This document shows, in pieces, positions 25,625 through 34,460 of a DNA stretch of 64,000 nt. The stretch comes from Lacinutrix sp. MedPE-SW (GTDB taxonomy: Bacteria; Bacteroidota; Bacteroidia; Flavobacteriales; Flavobacteriaceae): positions 62,001-126,000 of the forward strand of contig NZ_MPCX01000007.1 of assembly GCF_001874145.1 (NCBI RefSeq). The letters run 5' to 3'. Made by a program: the position numbers and the translations under genes. Position 1 is the stretch's first letter. Each line of letters starts with the position of its first letter. The notes under the pieces are model-generated. The model ran no database searches. It was not told where the DNA came from and saw only the letters and a list, made by a program, of their open reading frames with translations.

Positions 25625-26527
25625 ATGAAACAGATGAAAGCATATATATTTCCAGGTCAAGGCGCTCAATTCTCAGGAATGGGCTTAGATTTATACGAAA
25701 ACTCTCCAGAAGCACAACATTTATTTGAAGATGCTAATAGTATTTTAGGTTTTAATATTACAGATGTAATGTTTGAAGGTACTGCTGAAGCTTTAAAACA
25801 AACCAAAGTAACACAACCTGCAATATTTTTACACTCAGTAATTTTAGCAAAAACATTAGGAGAGAATTTTAAGCCAGATATGGTTGCAGGTCACTCTTTA
25901 GGTGAATTCTCTGCATTAGTAGCTAACGGAGCTTTAACATTTCAAGATGGTTTACGTTTAGTTTCACAACGTGCTTTAGCAATGCAAAAAGCCTGTGAGA
26001 TACAGCCAAGTACAATGGCGGCAGTTTTAGGTTTAGAAGATAGCGTGGTTGAAAATATTTGTGCAGAAACTGAAGGCGTTGTAGTAGCGGCAAACTATAA
26101 TTGTCCAGGACAACTAGTTATTTCTGGTGAAATTGAAGCTATAAACAAAGCATGTGAAAGCATGAAGGCAGCAGGAGCAAGGCGTGCATTAGTATTGCCA
26201 GTTGGTGGCGCTTTTCACTCACCAATGATGGAGCCTGCTCGCGAAGAATTAGCAGCAGCTATAGAAAACACAACATTTAGTAAGCCTAATTGCCCAATAT
26301 ACCAAAACGTAACAGCAAACGCTGTTATTAATGAATCTGAAATTAAGGCTAATTTAATCTCGCAATTAACAGCTCCTGTGCGTTGGACACAATCTGTAGA
26401 ACAAATGATTACAGACGGTGCAACTTTATTTACAGAAGTTGGTCCAGGAAAAGTATTACAAGGTTTAGTAAAGAAAATTAATAGAGCATCTGAAACTGCT
26501 TCTGCAACCTTTGAAAGCGCTTCATAA
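25625..26527 (+). CDS. fabD: Malonyl-CoA:ACP transacylase
   Basis: 300 residues from MKQMKAYIFPGQGAQFSGMG (ATG 25625 or 25634; the longer frame from 25535 lies inside the preceding gene). The nucleophile Ser91 is in GHSLGEFSAL; GQGAQ and the FHSPMM segment with the catalytic His are present. It loads malonyl groups on acyl carrier protein for fatty-acid synthesis. A TATTTTTG box at 25608-25615 fits a -7 promoter element. The next gene, lspA, starts 2 bases after its stop, so they form an operon. Confidence 0.95.
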   Translation: MKQMKAYIFPGQGAQFSGMGLDLYENSPEAQHLFEDANSILGFNITDVMFEGTAEALKQTKVTQPAIFLHSVILAKTLGENFKPDMVAGHSLGEFSALVANGALTFQDGLRLVSQRALAMQKACEIQPSTMAAVLGLEDSVVENICAETEGVVVAANYNCPGQLVISGEIEAINKACESMKAAGARRALVLPVGGAFHSPMMEPAREELAAAIENTTFSKPNCPIYQNVTANAVINESEIKANLISQLTAPVRWTQSVEQMITDGATLFTEVGPGKVLQGLVKKINRASETASATFESAS

Positions 26528-26529
26528 TT

Positions 26530-27015
26530 ATGAAAAACAATAGAACGCTTTTTATTACAATTTTAATTGTTGTTAATATTGCTTTAGATCAAATTTCTAA
26601 ATTTTGGGTGAGAGCTAATGTTCCTGCGGGTAGTAGATCTGAGATTTTAGGTGATTATTTTACACTTCATAATGTTGAAAATACTGGAGCTTTTTTAGGT
26701 TTAGGAAGTGATTTTAATCCTATTTTAAAAATAATTTTACTCAACGTACTTCCTGTTGTGGTGCTAACACTAGTACTCTTTCATATATTTAGAGACAAAA
26801 CCTTAGATAAATTTTCGTTAATTGGTTTTTGCTGTATAATTGGTGGTGGTATAGCTAATTTATACGACAGAATTCTTTATGGACAAGTAACCGACTTTTG
26901 GCATATAGATTTAGGAGGTGTATTTAGAACCGGTATTTTTAATATTGCAGACGTATCTGTAATGGTTGGAATGGGATTACTAATTCTTGGAAATTTTAAA
27001 AAGAAGAAAGCATAA
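26530..27015 (+). CDS. lspA: Lipoprotein signal peptidase (SPase II)
   Basis: 161 residues with four membrane helices. The catalytic aspartates are Asp113 (GGIANLYDRI) and Asp141 (FNIADVSV), and the ENTGAFLGLG segment is typical. It cleaves prolipoprotein signal peptides before the lipidated Cys; the window encodes several lipobox substrates (for example at 3115, 6373, 7254, 32436, 49487 and 59122). Transcribed with fabD. A strong bidirectional terminator follows. Confidence 0.95.
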   Translation: MKNNRTLFITILIVVNIALDQISKFWVRANVPAGSRSEILGDYFTLHNVENTGAFLGLGSDFNPILKIILLNVLPVVVLTLVLFHIFRDKTLDKFSLIGFCCIIGGGIANLYDRILYGQVTDFWHIDLGGVFRTGIFNIADVSVMVGMGLLILGNFKKKKA

Positions 27016-27020
27016 AAAAA

Positions 27021-27047
27021 CCGCGATAATTATATCGCGGTTTTTTT
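27021..27047. terminator. Bidirectional intrinsic terminator
   Basis: CCGCGATA / TATCGCGG arms with a 4-base loop and A/T-runs on both sides, between lspA and the convergent small gene. Confidence 0.92.
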
Positions 27048-27049
27048 AT

Positions 27050-27241
27050 TTATTTGGCTAAAATACAGTCTTCACAGTCTTTTATTTCTCCGTAATATGT
27101 TTCTCTATATTTGTGAATTGTTTTAATGGGAATACCAAAAAAATGTTTTTTCACATAGGTTACATTGGCTTTTAATTCTCCCATTTTGGGTGCAAATCTG
27201 TTTTCTAATTTTGTTTTTCTTCTTACGCTAATCAGTTTCAT
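27050..27241 (-). CDS. Small conserved-type hypothetical protein (63 residues)
   Basis: A very basic N-terminus (MKLISVRRKTKLENRF) is followed by a short aromatic region and CEDC near the C-terminus, which could bind a metal. No signal peptide or membrane segment. Support for reality: it starts with ATG, fills the space up to a shared terminator, and composition is protein-like rather than low-complexity. I do not recognise a named family. It might be a nucleic-acid-associated small protein, but that is only a guess from charge. Confidence 0.55.
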   Translation of the reverse strand: MKLISVRRKTKLENRFAPKMGELKANVTYVKKHFFGIPIKTIHKYRETYYGEIKDCEDCILAK

Positions 27242-27405
27242 AATATCTATTTCATTAAGTACAAAGTAATGAAGATATTAAACCAATCGCAAAATATAAA
27301 TGTTAAGTATTTATTAATCAGCTATTTAATTTAGATATGATATTTATAAGCGCATATTTTTAAGAATATGCCAATTAGAGTGAGCTTAGATTATCAAATC
27401 AATAA

Positions 27406-28683
27406 CTAGTTTTTGTAAATTTTTCCTTCTTTCATTACAAAAACAACTGTTTCCATAGTACTAATGTTTTCTACAGGATTATCATTAGTTGCAACAATAT
27501 CTGCAATAAATCCTGCTTTAAGTTGTCCTAATTGGTTTTCCATTTTTAATATCATAGCGTTTGTTATAGTTGCACTTTGTATAGCTTCTATCTCAGGCAT
27601 TCCTGCTTCTACCATATAGGCAAACTCTTTTGCATTATCACCATGATAAAAAACAGCAGCATCTGTACCAAAGGCAATGCCTACACCAGCTTTGTAAGCG
27701 CGACCAAACATGTCTTGTATTTTTGGGCCAATATCTAAAGCTTTTGGTACTATAATTTCTGGATAATAATTTTTAATTTTTGCTTTGTCTGAAACAAATT
27801 TACCAGCTGTAATAGTAGGCACTAAATAAACATCATGTTTTTTCATAAGCTCCATAGTCTCCTTACTCATTAAAGTACCGTGCTCTATAGTTTTAACGCC
27901 TCCTAAAACGGCACGTTGTATGCCTTCATCACCATGTGCATGTGCAGCAACATGAAACCCATAGTCTTTAGCGGTTTCACAAATAGCCTTGATTTCTTCT
28001 ATGGTAAATTGCGGATTAGAGCCATTCTTAGCAACACTTAATACACCACCTGTAGCGGTTATTTTTATTAAATCGGCACCATTTTTATATCGTTGTCGTA
28101 CTGCTTTTTTTGCATCTTCAACACTATTTACTACGCCTTCTTTTGGTCCAGGATTTCCTGCTAAATCTCTACGGTAACCATTTGTTGGATCTGCGTGACC
28201 ACCAGTTGTAGCTAAAGATTTTTCAGCAGTAAAAATTCTTGGTCCAACAATTTTCCCTGATGCTATTGCTTTTTTTAAAGCTACATTTACACCAGAGCCA
28301 CCTAAATCTCTTACGGTTGTAAAACCACTCATTAATGATGTTTTAGCGTAATTGGTTGATGTAAATGCTACATCTGCTTCATTTTGAGTAAAAACTTCTA
28401 GGTATTTTTTTGGGTTTGTTTCAGACTCTATGTGCACATGCATATCTATTAAGCCAGGCATTACCGTTTTAGTTTTTAAATCTATTATGGTATCGTTTGT
28501 ATTTTCAGTTTTAATATAACCATCTACTATTGCTTTTATTTTTTGGCCAGATACAATTATAGTTTTTTGGGTTAAAACTTTTCCAGATTTAGTGTCTATT
28601 ATTTTTCCGCAATGTAAATAGGTGTCTTGTGCAAAAGTTAAAGTAGAAAATAATAATGTAAAAATTAAAGCTAGTGTTTTCAT
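27406..28683 (-). CDS. Secreted amidohydrolase (metal-dependent, imidazolonepropionase-like)
   Basis: 425 residues with a signal peptide (ending LTFAQ, residue 19), so periplasmic. The amidohydrolase TIM-barrel ligands are visible: His82 and His84 in GLIDMHVHIES, the metal-bridging Lys region IKITATGG, His in AAHAHGDEG, His in IEHGTLM, and Asp in AFGTDAAVF. This subgroup includes Xaa-Pro dipeptidase/prolidase-like and imidazolonepropionase-related enzymes, so peptide or cyclic amide hydrolysis is likely. Its start lies 3 bases after the galE stop; whether they share a transcript is unclear because functions differ. Confidence 0.85.
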   Translation of the reverse strand: MKTLALIFTLLFSTLTFAQDTYLHCGKIIDTKSGKVLTQKTIIVSGQKIKAIVDGYIKTENTNDTIIDLKTKTVMPGLIDMHVHIESETNPKKYLEVFTQNEADVAFTSTNYAKTSLMSGFTTVRDLGGSGVNVALKKAIASGKIVGPRIFTAEKSLATTGGHADPTNGYRRDLAGNPGPKEGVVNSVEDAKKAVRQRYKNGADLIKITATGGVLSVAKNGSNPQFTIEEIKAICETAKDYGFHVAAHAHGDEGIQRAVLGGVKTIEHGTLMSKETMELMKKHDVYLVPTITAGKFVSDKAKIKNYYPEIIVPKALDIGPKIQDMFGRAYKAGVGIAFGTDAAVFYHGDNAKEFAYMVEAGMPEIEAIQSATITNAMILKMENQLGQLKAGFIADIVATNDNPVENISTMETVVFVMKEGKIYKN

Positions 28684-28686
28684 AAT

Positions 28687-29700
28687 TTATAGAGTTTGTT
28701 CCCATTTCCAGGCAGAAAGCATAGCATCATCTAATGACAGTTTAGCTTTCCATCCTAAAACGGTATTTGCTTTTGTTGTATTGGCATAGGCTTCGACAAC
28801 ATCACCGTCACGCCTGTCTACAATTTTGTAATTTAATTTTTGGTTAGATACACGCTCGAAGGATTGTATGACTTCTAATACCGAACTTCCTTTACCAGTT
28901 CCTAAGTTAAAAATTTCAAAATTAGTATCGTTTTTATTTTCTAGTAGTCGCTGCAATGCAATTACATGTGCTTTTGCTAAGTCTACTACATGTATGTAAT
29001 CTCTTATACAAGTTCCATCTGGTGTTGGATAATTGTTTCCAAATACCGAAAGTTGTTCTCGTTTTCCTGCTGCTGTTTGTGTAATGTAAGGTACTAAATT
29101 TAAAGGAACACCTATTGGTAGCTCACCAATTTTTGCACTTTCGTGTGCACCAATTGGGTTAAAATAACGTAAGGCAATGGCTTTAAAATTAGCATTGGAT
29201 TTTGTTACATCTTCTATAATAGCTTCGCCTATTTTTTTTGTGTTACCATATGGAGATTCTGCAGGTTTTGTAGGTGCTAATTCTGTAATTGGCATACTAT
29301 CTGCTTGACCGTAAACGGTACATGAAGAGCTAAATATAAAATTAGCATTTGCTTTTTTATTTAATTCTTGTAAAACATAAACTAGTGTGTTTACATTATT
29401 CTCGTAATAGTATAGTGGTTTTTTTACGCTTTCTCCAACAGCTTTACTTGCGGCAAAATGTATAACACCAATAATGTCTTGATGCTTTTTAAAAAAAGTT
29501 TTTGTTTGTTCTTTATTTTTTAAATCTAAATTTTCAAATTCTGGTGTGATACTAGTAATTGCAGTTATACCATTTAAAACATTTTCTGTAGCGTTAGATA
29601 AATTATCTATAATTATAACTTTGAATCCTGCATTTTGAAGTTCTACTACTGTATGCGAACCAATAAAGCCTAATCCTCCTGTTACTAAAATTTTTGACAT
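28687..29700 (-). CDS. galE: UDP-glucose 4-epimerase
   Basis: 337 residues, the normal length. The NAD-binding motif GGLGFIGSHT is at the N-terminus and the catalytic YxxxK is in SPYGNTK, with FSSSCTVYG supplying the Ser/Thr. RYFNPIGAHESAKIGE and GTCIRDYIHVVDLA are classical GalE segments. It interconverts UDP-glucose and UDP-galactose for cell-surface polysaccharides and galactose use. A 120-base REP-like element separates it from the upstream DegT aminotransferase gene. Confidence 0.93.
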   Translation of the reverse strand: MSKILVTGGLGFIGSHTVVELQNAGFKVIIIDNLSNATENVLNGITAITSITPEFENLDLKNKEQTKTFFKKHQDIIGVIHFAASKAVGESVKKPLYYYENNVNTLVYVLQELNKKANANFIFSSSCTVYGQADSMPITELAPTKPAESPYGNTKKIGEAIIEDVTKSNANFKAIALRYFNPIGAHESAKIGELPIGVPLNLVPYITQTAAGKREQLSVFGNNYPTPDGTCIRDYIHVVDLAKAHVIALQRLLENKNDTNFEIFNLGTGKGSSVLEVIQSFERVSNQKLNYKIVDRRDGDVVEAYANTTKANTVLGWKAKLSLDDAMLSAWKWEQTL

Positions 29701-29743
29701 GTATTAAATTGAATATTTAAATTAAAGTATATGTTTTAATTTT

Positions 29744-29863
29744 GCGAGAAGGATGGAAACGGCATCCTTTTTTTGTTGATAATTGAACTTGTTGAAATTA
29801 TCAACAAAAAAAGATATAGTGTACAGCCTGACTTTTGGCTACTAAAAGCCAAAAGGCTCGCCC
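29744..29863 (-). repeat. REP-like intergenic repeat element (copy A)
   Basis: On the minus strand it begins GGGCGAG, directly at the TAG stop of the upstream aminotransferase gene. A 9-bp hairpin (CTTTTGGCT / AGCCAAAAG) follows, then GGCTGTACACTATATC, a 17-bp perfect AT-rich stem with an 11-base loop, GGATG, and a CATCCTTCTCGC end. The outer ends are complementary (GCGAG / CTCGC). The layout matches the flavobacterial family that starts GGGCGTTACC and ends CCCTAACGC; another member is at 57492-57566. Confidence 0.65.
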
Positions 29864-31020
29864 TAATTGTTATCTAAAAAGTCGATGATTGTTTTAGTTA
29901 TAAATGCTATTTGATCTGTCTCTAACTCTGTATGCATAGGTAATGAGATTACTTCTTTTACCAATTGATTAGTCACAGTAAAATCTGCTTCATTATACCT
30001 TGAGTCTAAATATGCTTTTTGTTTATGTAGTGGTATTGGGTAATACACTCCACAAGGTATATTGTTGTTTTGTAAATGTTGTACTAAAGCGTCTCTATTT
30101 GCATTTTTAATTTTTAAGGTGTATTGATGAAATACATGACAATCGCAAGTATCACAAATACCTTCGCAATTATTTACTGTTTGTGGTGTTGTAATATTTG
30201 GATGGTTTTGTAATGCTTTAGTGTATGCTCTAGCAGCGTCACGACGTTTGTTATTATAAGTGTCTAAATGTGGTAATTTTGCATTTAAAACTGCTGCTTG
30301 TATAGAATCTAATCTAGAATTTACACCTACTACATCATGATGGTAACGTTTGTACATACCGTGATTTACAATACCCCTAATTGTATGTGCTAAATCGTCG
30401 TTATTTGTAAATATAGCACCACCATCACCATAACAGCCTAAATTTTTTGATGGAAAAAATGATGTAGAAGCGACATCTCCAATGGTTCCAGACATTGCTT
30501 TTTCGCCCTTAGAATTGGTATATTTTGCACCAATGGCTTGTGCATTATCTTCAATTACATATAAATTATGCTCTTTTGCTATTGCCATTAAAGCTTCCAT
30601 ATTTGCACATTGCCCAAATAAATGAACTGGCACTATTGCTTTTGTGTTGGGTGTAATCGCTTTTTTAACTGCTTCTATATCTATATTAAAATTATCTGGG
30701 TCTACATCAACAAGAACAGGCGTTAAATTTAATAATGCAATAACTTCTACTGTTGCGGCAAATGTAAAATCTGCAGTAATGACTTCGTCACCAGGTTTTA
30801 AACCTAATCCCATCATGGCTATTTGTAAAGCATCTGTACCATTTGCACATGGTATTACATGTTTTACACCTAAATATTTTTCTAAATTTTCTTGAAACTC
30901 ATGAACCTTTGGTCCATTTACAAAGGCGGTTGTTTCTAATACTTCTTGAATAGAATCGTTAACCTCTTTTTTTATTTCTGCGTATTGACCTTTTAAGTCA
31001 ACCATCTGTATTTTCTTCAT
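29863..31020 (-). CDS. DegT/DnrJ/EryC1/StrS family PLP aminotransferase
   Basis: 385 residues. The PLP lysine is Lys192 in STSFFPSKNLGCYGDGGA; VIEDNAQAIG (Asp158) and GTDALQIAM are the other cofactor segments. The family makes amino sugars from keto-sugars for LPS, capsule or glycoproteins. Odd feature: an inserted cysteine cluster Cys285-x3-Cys289-x2-Cys292-x-Cys294 just before HVFHQYTLKI, which could bind a metal. Its neighbours galE and waaA fit a cell-envelope glycan role. It is divergent from waaA. Confidence 0.88.
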   Translation of the reverse strand: MKKIQMVDLKGQYAEIKKEVNDSIQEVLETTAFVNGPKVHEFQENLEKYLGVKHVIPCANGTDALQIAMMGLGLKPGDEVITADFTFAATVEVIALLNLTPVLVDVDPDNFNIDIEAVKKAITPNTKAIVPVHLFGQCANMEALMAIAKEHNLYVIEDNAQAIGAKYTNSKGEKAMSGTIGDVASTSFFPSKNLGCYGDGGAIFTNNDDLAHTIRGIVNHGMYKRYHHDVVGVNSRLDSIQAAVLNAKLPHLDTYNNKRRDAARAYTKALQNHPNITTPQTVNNCEGICDTCDCHVFHQYTLKIKNANRDALVQHLQNNNIPCGVYYPIPLHKQKAYLDSRYNEADFTVTNQLVKEVISLPMHTELETDQIAFITKTIIDFLDNN

Positions 31021-31044
31021 AAAACGAATTTACAAAATTAGCTA

Positions 31045-32325
31045 ATGCTATACAATGAATTATGTATTTTAGCGCAAAGCATTTTAAAGTTGAATTTATT
31101 TTATACAATACTAATATACTTAGTCGATTTTGCACTAAAGATTATTGCCTTTTTTAATAAAAAAATTAAATTAGGTGTTAATGGCCGTAAGCAAACATTT
31201 AAAATTTTAAATAATCACCTTAGTGAAGCTGATAAAAAAATATGGTTTCATTGTGCATCTTTAGGTGAGTATGAACAAGGTTTGCCTGTTTTTAATGAGC
31301 TTAGATTGGCTTATCCAAACCATAAAATTGTACTTTCTTTTTTTTCACCTTCGGGTTTTGAAATAAGAAAAAATGCACCTTTTGCAGATGTTGTAGTGTA
31401 TTTACCTCTAGATACTATAAGTAATGCAAAACGTTTTTTAAATATTGTAAATCCAGAATTAACTGTTTTTGTTAAGTATGAAATCTGGCCTAATTTTTTA
31501 AATGAAATTAAGAGAAGAAACCATAGAGCGATTTTAATTTCGGCTGTTTTTAGAGAAAATCAATCGTTTTTTAAATGGTATGGTAAACATACAAAAAAAG
31601 CCTTGTTTGCTTTTGAGCATATTTTTACTCAAAACACAAAGTCTAAAAAGCTATTAGAGTCTATTAATTATAGTTCGGTAACTGTTTCTGGAGATACACG
31701 TTTTGATCGTGTTACTAACCAGCTTAAACAAGATAATACTATAGATTTTATATCTAAATTTAAAAGCGATAATCTCTGTGTAGTTGTTGGTAGCTCATGG
31801 CCTGAAGACGAAAAACTAATAGTAAACTATATAAATAATCATGCCAGTGAGACAACAAAATTTATTATAGCTCCACATAATATAAAAAAGTCTCAAATTG
31901 AAAATTTAAAACGAAGTATTACAAAAAGTTGTGTTCTTTATACAGAAAAAAATAATGAAACCATTGCGTCTAACCAGGTACTTATTTTAAATACTATTGG
32001 ATTGCTTACAAAGGTTTATAGTTATGCAGATGTAGCCTATGTTGGAGGAGCAATGGGAACAACAGGTTTGCATAATACACTAGAAGCAGCAGTTTTTGGA
32101 GTGCCAATAATTATAGGTAAAAATCATGAAAAGTTTCCAGAAGCTCAACGTATGATTGATAATATGGGATTGGTTTCAATTAAAAATCAAGAAGAACTTA
32201 ATTCTAGTTTAAAAGATTTTATAGAAAATATAGAAAAACGATCGTTGTTTGGCGCCAATAATAAAACTTTTATTAATAAAAATGCTGGTGCCGTAATCCA
32301 AATACTAAACTATTTACGTATTTAA
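31045..32325 (+). CDS. waaA: 3-deoxy-D-manno-octulosonic acid (Kdo) transferase
   Basis: 426 residues from the ATG at 31045; a TTG at 31090 gives a start (LNLFYTILIYLVDFALK) closer to family length and may be the true one. An N-terminal membrane anchor is followed by the GT30 fold: IWFHCASLGEYEQGLPV, FVKYEIWPNF, VVGSSWPEDE and the C-terminal AYVGGAMGTTGLHNTLEAAVFG nucleotide-sugar site. It transfers Kdo from CMP-Kdo to lipid A precursor at the inner membrane, showing that this organism makes LPS. Confidence 0.92.
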   Translation: MLYNELCILAQSILKLNLFYTILIYLVDFALKIIAFFNKKIKLGVNGRKQTFKILNNHLSEADKKIWFHCASLGEYEQGLPVFNELRLAYPNHKIVLSFFSPSGFEIRKNAPFADVVVYLPLDTISNAKRFLNIVNPELTVFVKYEIWPNFLNEIKRRNHRAILISAVFRENQSFFKWYGKHTKKALFAFEHIFTQNTKSKKLLESINYSSVTVSGDTRFDRVTNQLKQDNTIDFISKFKSDNLCVVVGSSWPEDEKLIVNYINNHASETTKFIIAPHNIKKSQIENLKRSITKSCVLYTEKNNETIASNQVLILNTIGLLTKVYSYADVAYVGGAMGTTGLHNTLEAAVFGVPIIIGKNHEKFPEAQRMIDNMGLVSIKNQEELNSSLKDFIENIEKRSLFGANNKTFINKNAGAVIQILNYLRI

Positions 32326-32435
32326 ACTAAATAAATAACTAAAAATCGAAAATAAATTAAAATGTTAATTTTTTTTATTTTATATGAATCAAAATGTTAA
32401 ATTTGTTTCGATTAATAACTTAAACTTAAAAACCA

Positions 32436-32705
32436 ATGAAAAAATTAGTATTAAGCTCAGCTTTATTATTAGCATTAGCAGTTTCTTTTACATCTTGTAG
32501 AGAAGAGAATAAAAATGATGCAGAAAACGCAATCGAAAACGCAGGAGATGCAATTGAAAATGCAGCTGAAGAAACTGAAGAAGCTGTTGAAGGTGGATTT
32601 GAAGCAGCAGGAGAAGCTATTGACAATGCAGTAGAAGAAACTGAAGAAGCTGGAGAAGCTGTTGAAGAAGCAGTTGAAGAAGCAACTGATGACGACAAAA
32701 ACTAA
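32436..32705 (+). CDS. Small acidic lipoprotein with Ala/Glu repeats
   Basis: 89 residues. Signal peptide with lipobox (SFTSC, Cys21), then almost only Ala, Glu, Asp, Asn, Gly and Thr in a degenerate repeat (ENAIENAGDAIENAAEETEE). The pattern predicts a long, highly acidic amphipathic helix on the outer face of a membrane. Strongly expressed-looking: isolated gene with its own terminator. I do not recognise a family beyond similar acidic lipoproteins in Flavobacteria. The opposite-strand frame over the same bases is an artefact of this composition. Confidence 0.75.
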   Translation: MKKLVLSSALLLALAVSFTSCREENKNDAENAIENAGDAIENAAEETEEAVEGGFEAAGEAIDNAVEETEEAGEAVEEAVEEATDDDKN

Positions 32706-32731
32706 TTAGAGTTTTCTAATAGATTTAAAAT

Positions 32732-32762
32732 AAAGCCCAATCTCTTGATTGGGCTTTTTTAT
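32732..32762 (+). terminator. Intrinsic terminator of the acidic lipoprotein gene
   Basis: 11-bp arms AAAGCCCAATC / GATTGGGCTTT, 4-base loop TCTT, then a T-run. Confidence 0.92.
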
Positions 32763-32782
32763 TTATATTGACATTTTTAAAT

Positions 32783-33592
32783 ATGTCTAGAAAAACAACA
32801 TACTCCATTTTAACAGCATTAATCTTAATTGCTGTTTACTCTTACAACTTTTACACAGAAAGAAAAGTACAACAAGAAATTGTTGCTACTGGAAAAGAAG
32901 TAAAATCGAATACTAACGCGTATTTCTTACCAACCAGTACTACTGGACAAATTGTGCATCACAATGGTTATTCGCTTTCTTATAGCGAACCACATGAACA
33001 AGCAGAATGGGTGGCTTACGAATTAAAAAAATCACACTTAAGCAATACGAATTTTAAACGACCTTATTTTGAAATAGATAATGCGGTAAAAACAAAAGCT
33101 GCACATTGGAGAAATTATAAAAAATCGGGTTACGATCGCGGTCATTTATGTCCTGCTGGAGATAGAAAGTATAGTAAAGCTGCACATGATGAAACATTTT
33201 TAACAAGTAATATTTCACCGCAAAAGCACGATTTTAATGCTGGTATTTGGAATAGGTTAGAACAAAAAGTTCGCTATTGGGCAAATAAATATGATGGAGT
33301 GTTTGTTGTTTCGGGTGGAGTTTTAAAAGGAAGAATGAAAACCATTGGAGATGAAGCTGTTTCTGTACCAAATCAATTTTATAAAATAGTAATCGATAAT
33401 AATAATGGAGAAACAAAAATGCTTGCCTTTTTAATGGATCATGAAGCTTCTAATCTTCCGTTATATAAATTTGTTGTTCCTGTAGATACAATTGAAAATT
33501 TAACTGGTATTGATTTTTTTGCAGAATTAGATGATAGTTTAGAAAATAGACTTGAAGCCTCGAATAGTTTTAAAAATTGGAGTTTTAATTAA
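32783..33592 (+). CDS. DNA/RNA non-specific endonuclease (NUC1 family)
   Basis: 269 residues from MSRKTTYSILTALIL (ATG 32783). An N-terminal hydrophobic segment (about 5-23) acts as an uncleaved anchor or signal, so it works outside the cytoplasm. The beta-beta-alpha-Me catalytic motif DRGHLCPAGD (His121) is present, with the metal-binding Asn in SNISPQKHDFNAGIW. Such enzymes degrade extracellular nucleic acids for nutrition or defence. It stands alone; the nucleoside transporter at 18.9 kb could use its products, but that link is inference. Confidence 0.9.
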   Translation: MSRKTTYSILTALILIAVYSYNFYTERKVQQEIVATGKEVKSNTNAYFLPTSTTGQIVHHNGYSLSYSEPHEQAEWVAYELKKSHLSNTNFKRPYFEIDNAVKTKAAHWRNYKKSGYDRGHLCPAGDRKYSKAAHDETFLTSNISPQKHDFNAGIWNRLEQKVRYWANKYDGVFVVSGGVLKGRMKTIGDEAVSVPNQFYKIVIDNNNGETKMLAFLMDHEASNLPLYKFVVPVDTIENLTGIDFFAELDDSLENRLEASNSFKNWSFN

Positions 33593-33602
33593 TTTGTAAA
33601 AA

Positions 33603-34454
33603 TTAAAACCCTAATTTACTTTTAACACCTTGCCATCTTAATTTTCTAATAAATATTCCTTGCTCTTTTGAGACCAAAGGTTGTATATTTTTTTGTTTAG
33701 CTTTTAAATAGCCAATAACTGTGTTTTTAAAATATGAAAAACTACGTTTACTAATAGCGCTTTTTAAAGCCGAAAGTATAGTGAGAGTTATTCCGAAACG
33801 CATTTTGTATAAAGCTTCACCTTGTAAATATTTACTGCTTTTATGGTAGGTTTTTCCGGTTGGTTTTAAGTGCTTAACATGTAAAGATTTATCTGTTTTT
33901 ATCATCCAGCCATAGTATTGAGCTAATAAAACATCCATAGTGTCCCAACCAATACTATGTTTTAAACCGCCAATTTCTTTAAAACAAGCTTTTCTATAAG
34001 CTTTAAATGGACCACGTACATGATTTTTAGATGCAATAGTTTCATAAACCCATTGGTTATTTTTTTCTATGTAAGCTAATCCGCCAGCAACACCAACTTT
34101 ACTGTTAGATTTAAACAAAGAAATTATAGACTCTAAATAGTTTTCTGGTAAAATAATATCTGCATCAAACTTGCAAATAACATCGTAAGTATCATCTAAT
34201 GTTTCTAAGCCTTTATAAAATGCATTTATTACTTTACTTCCTGGAATATGTTGACTTGAAGATTTAATTTTAATAGATTCAATCCATTTATATTGTGCTG
34301 AAAAGCCATTAATTATTTGCTGAGTATTATCTGTAGAATTATCATTAACTACTACAATTTTTTCTGGCAAATAAGTTTGATTAACTAAGGAGTTAAGCAT
34401 TAACTTAATACAATCTTCTTCGTTATGAGCAGGTATTATAATATAGATTTTCAT
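33603..34454 (-). CDS. Family 2 glycosyltransferase
   Basis: 283 residues. GT-A fold: IIPAHNEEDCIKLMLNSL at the N-terminus, VVNDNSTDNT, and the metal/nucleotide-sugar motif FDADIILP. The mid-part GWDTMDVLLAQYYG corresponds to the acceptor-side ED-type region. No membrane span, so cytosolic face. It is the last gene of a three-gene minus-strand cassette after a KAS III-like gene and an FkbM methyltransferase gene, with only six bases between it and the latter. Donor and acceptor unknown; a cell-surface or secondary glycolipid product is likely. Confidence 0.85.
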   Translation of the reverse strand: MKIYIIIPAHNEEDCIKLMLNSLVNQTYLPEKIVVVNDNSTDNTQQIINGFSAQYKWIESIKIKSSSQHIPGSKVINAFYKGLETLDDTYDVICKFDADIILPENYLESIISLFKSNSKVGVAGGLAYIEKNNQWVYETIASKNHVRGPFKAYRKACFKEIGGLKHSIGWDTMDVLLAQYYGWMIKTDKSLHVKHLKPTGKTYHKSSKYLQGEALYKMRFGITLTILSALKSAISKRSFSYFKNTVIGYLKAKQKNIQPLVSKEQGIFIRKLRWQGVKSKLGF

Positions 34455-34460
34455 TTAATA

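Noticed and set aside
31045-31089. First 15 residues of the waaA frame as certain coding sequence
   Set aside because: A TTG at 31090 gives a better family N-terminus; the ATG at 31045 is kept only as the outer boundary.
32426-32698. Ser/Ala-rich open frame opposite the acidic lipoprotein gene
   Set aside because: Low-complexity mirror of the Glu/Ala repeat codons on the other strand; no start context or plausible protein composition.
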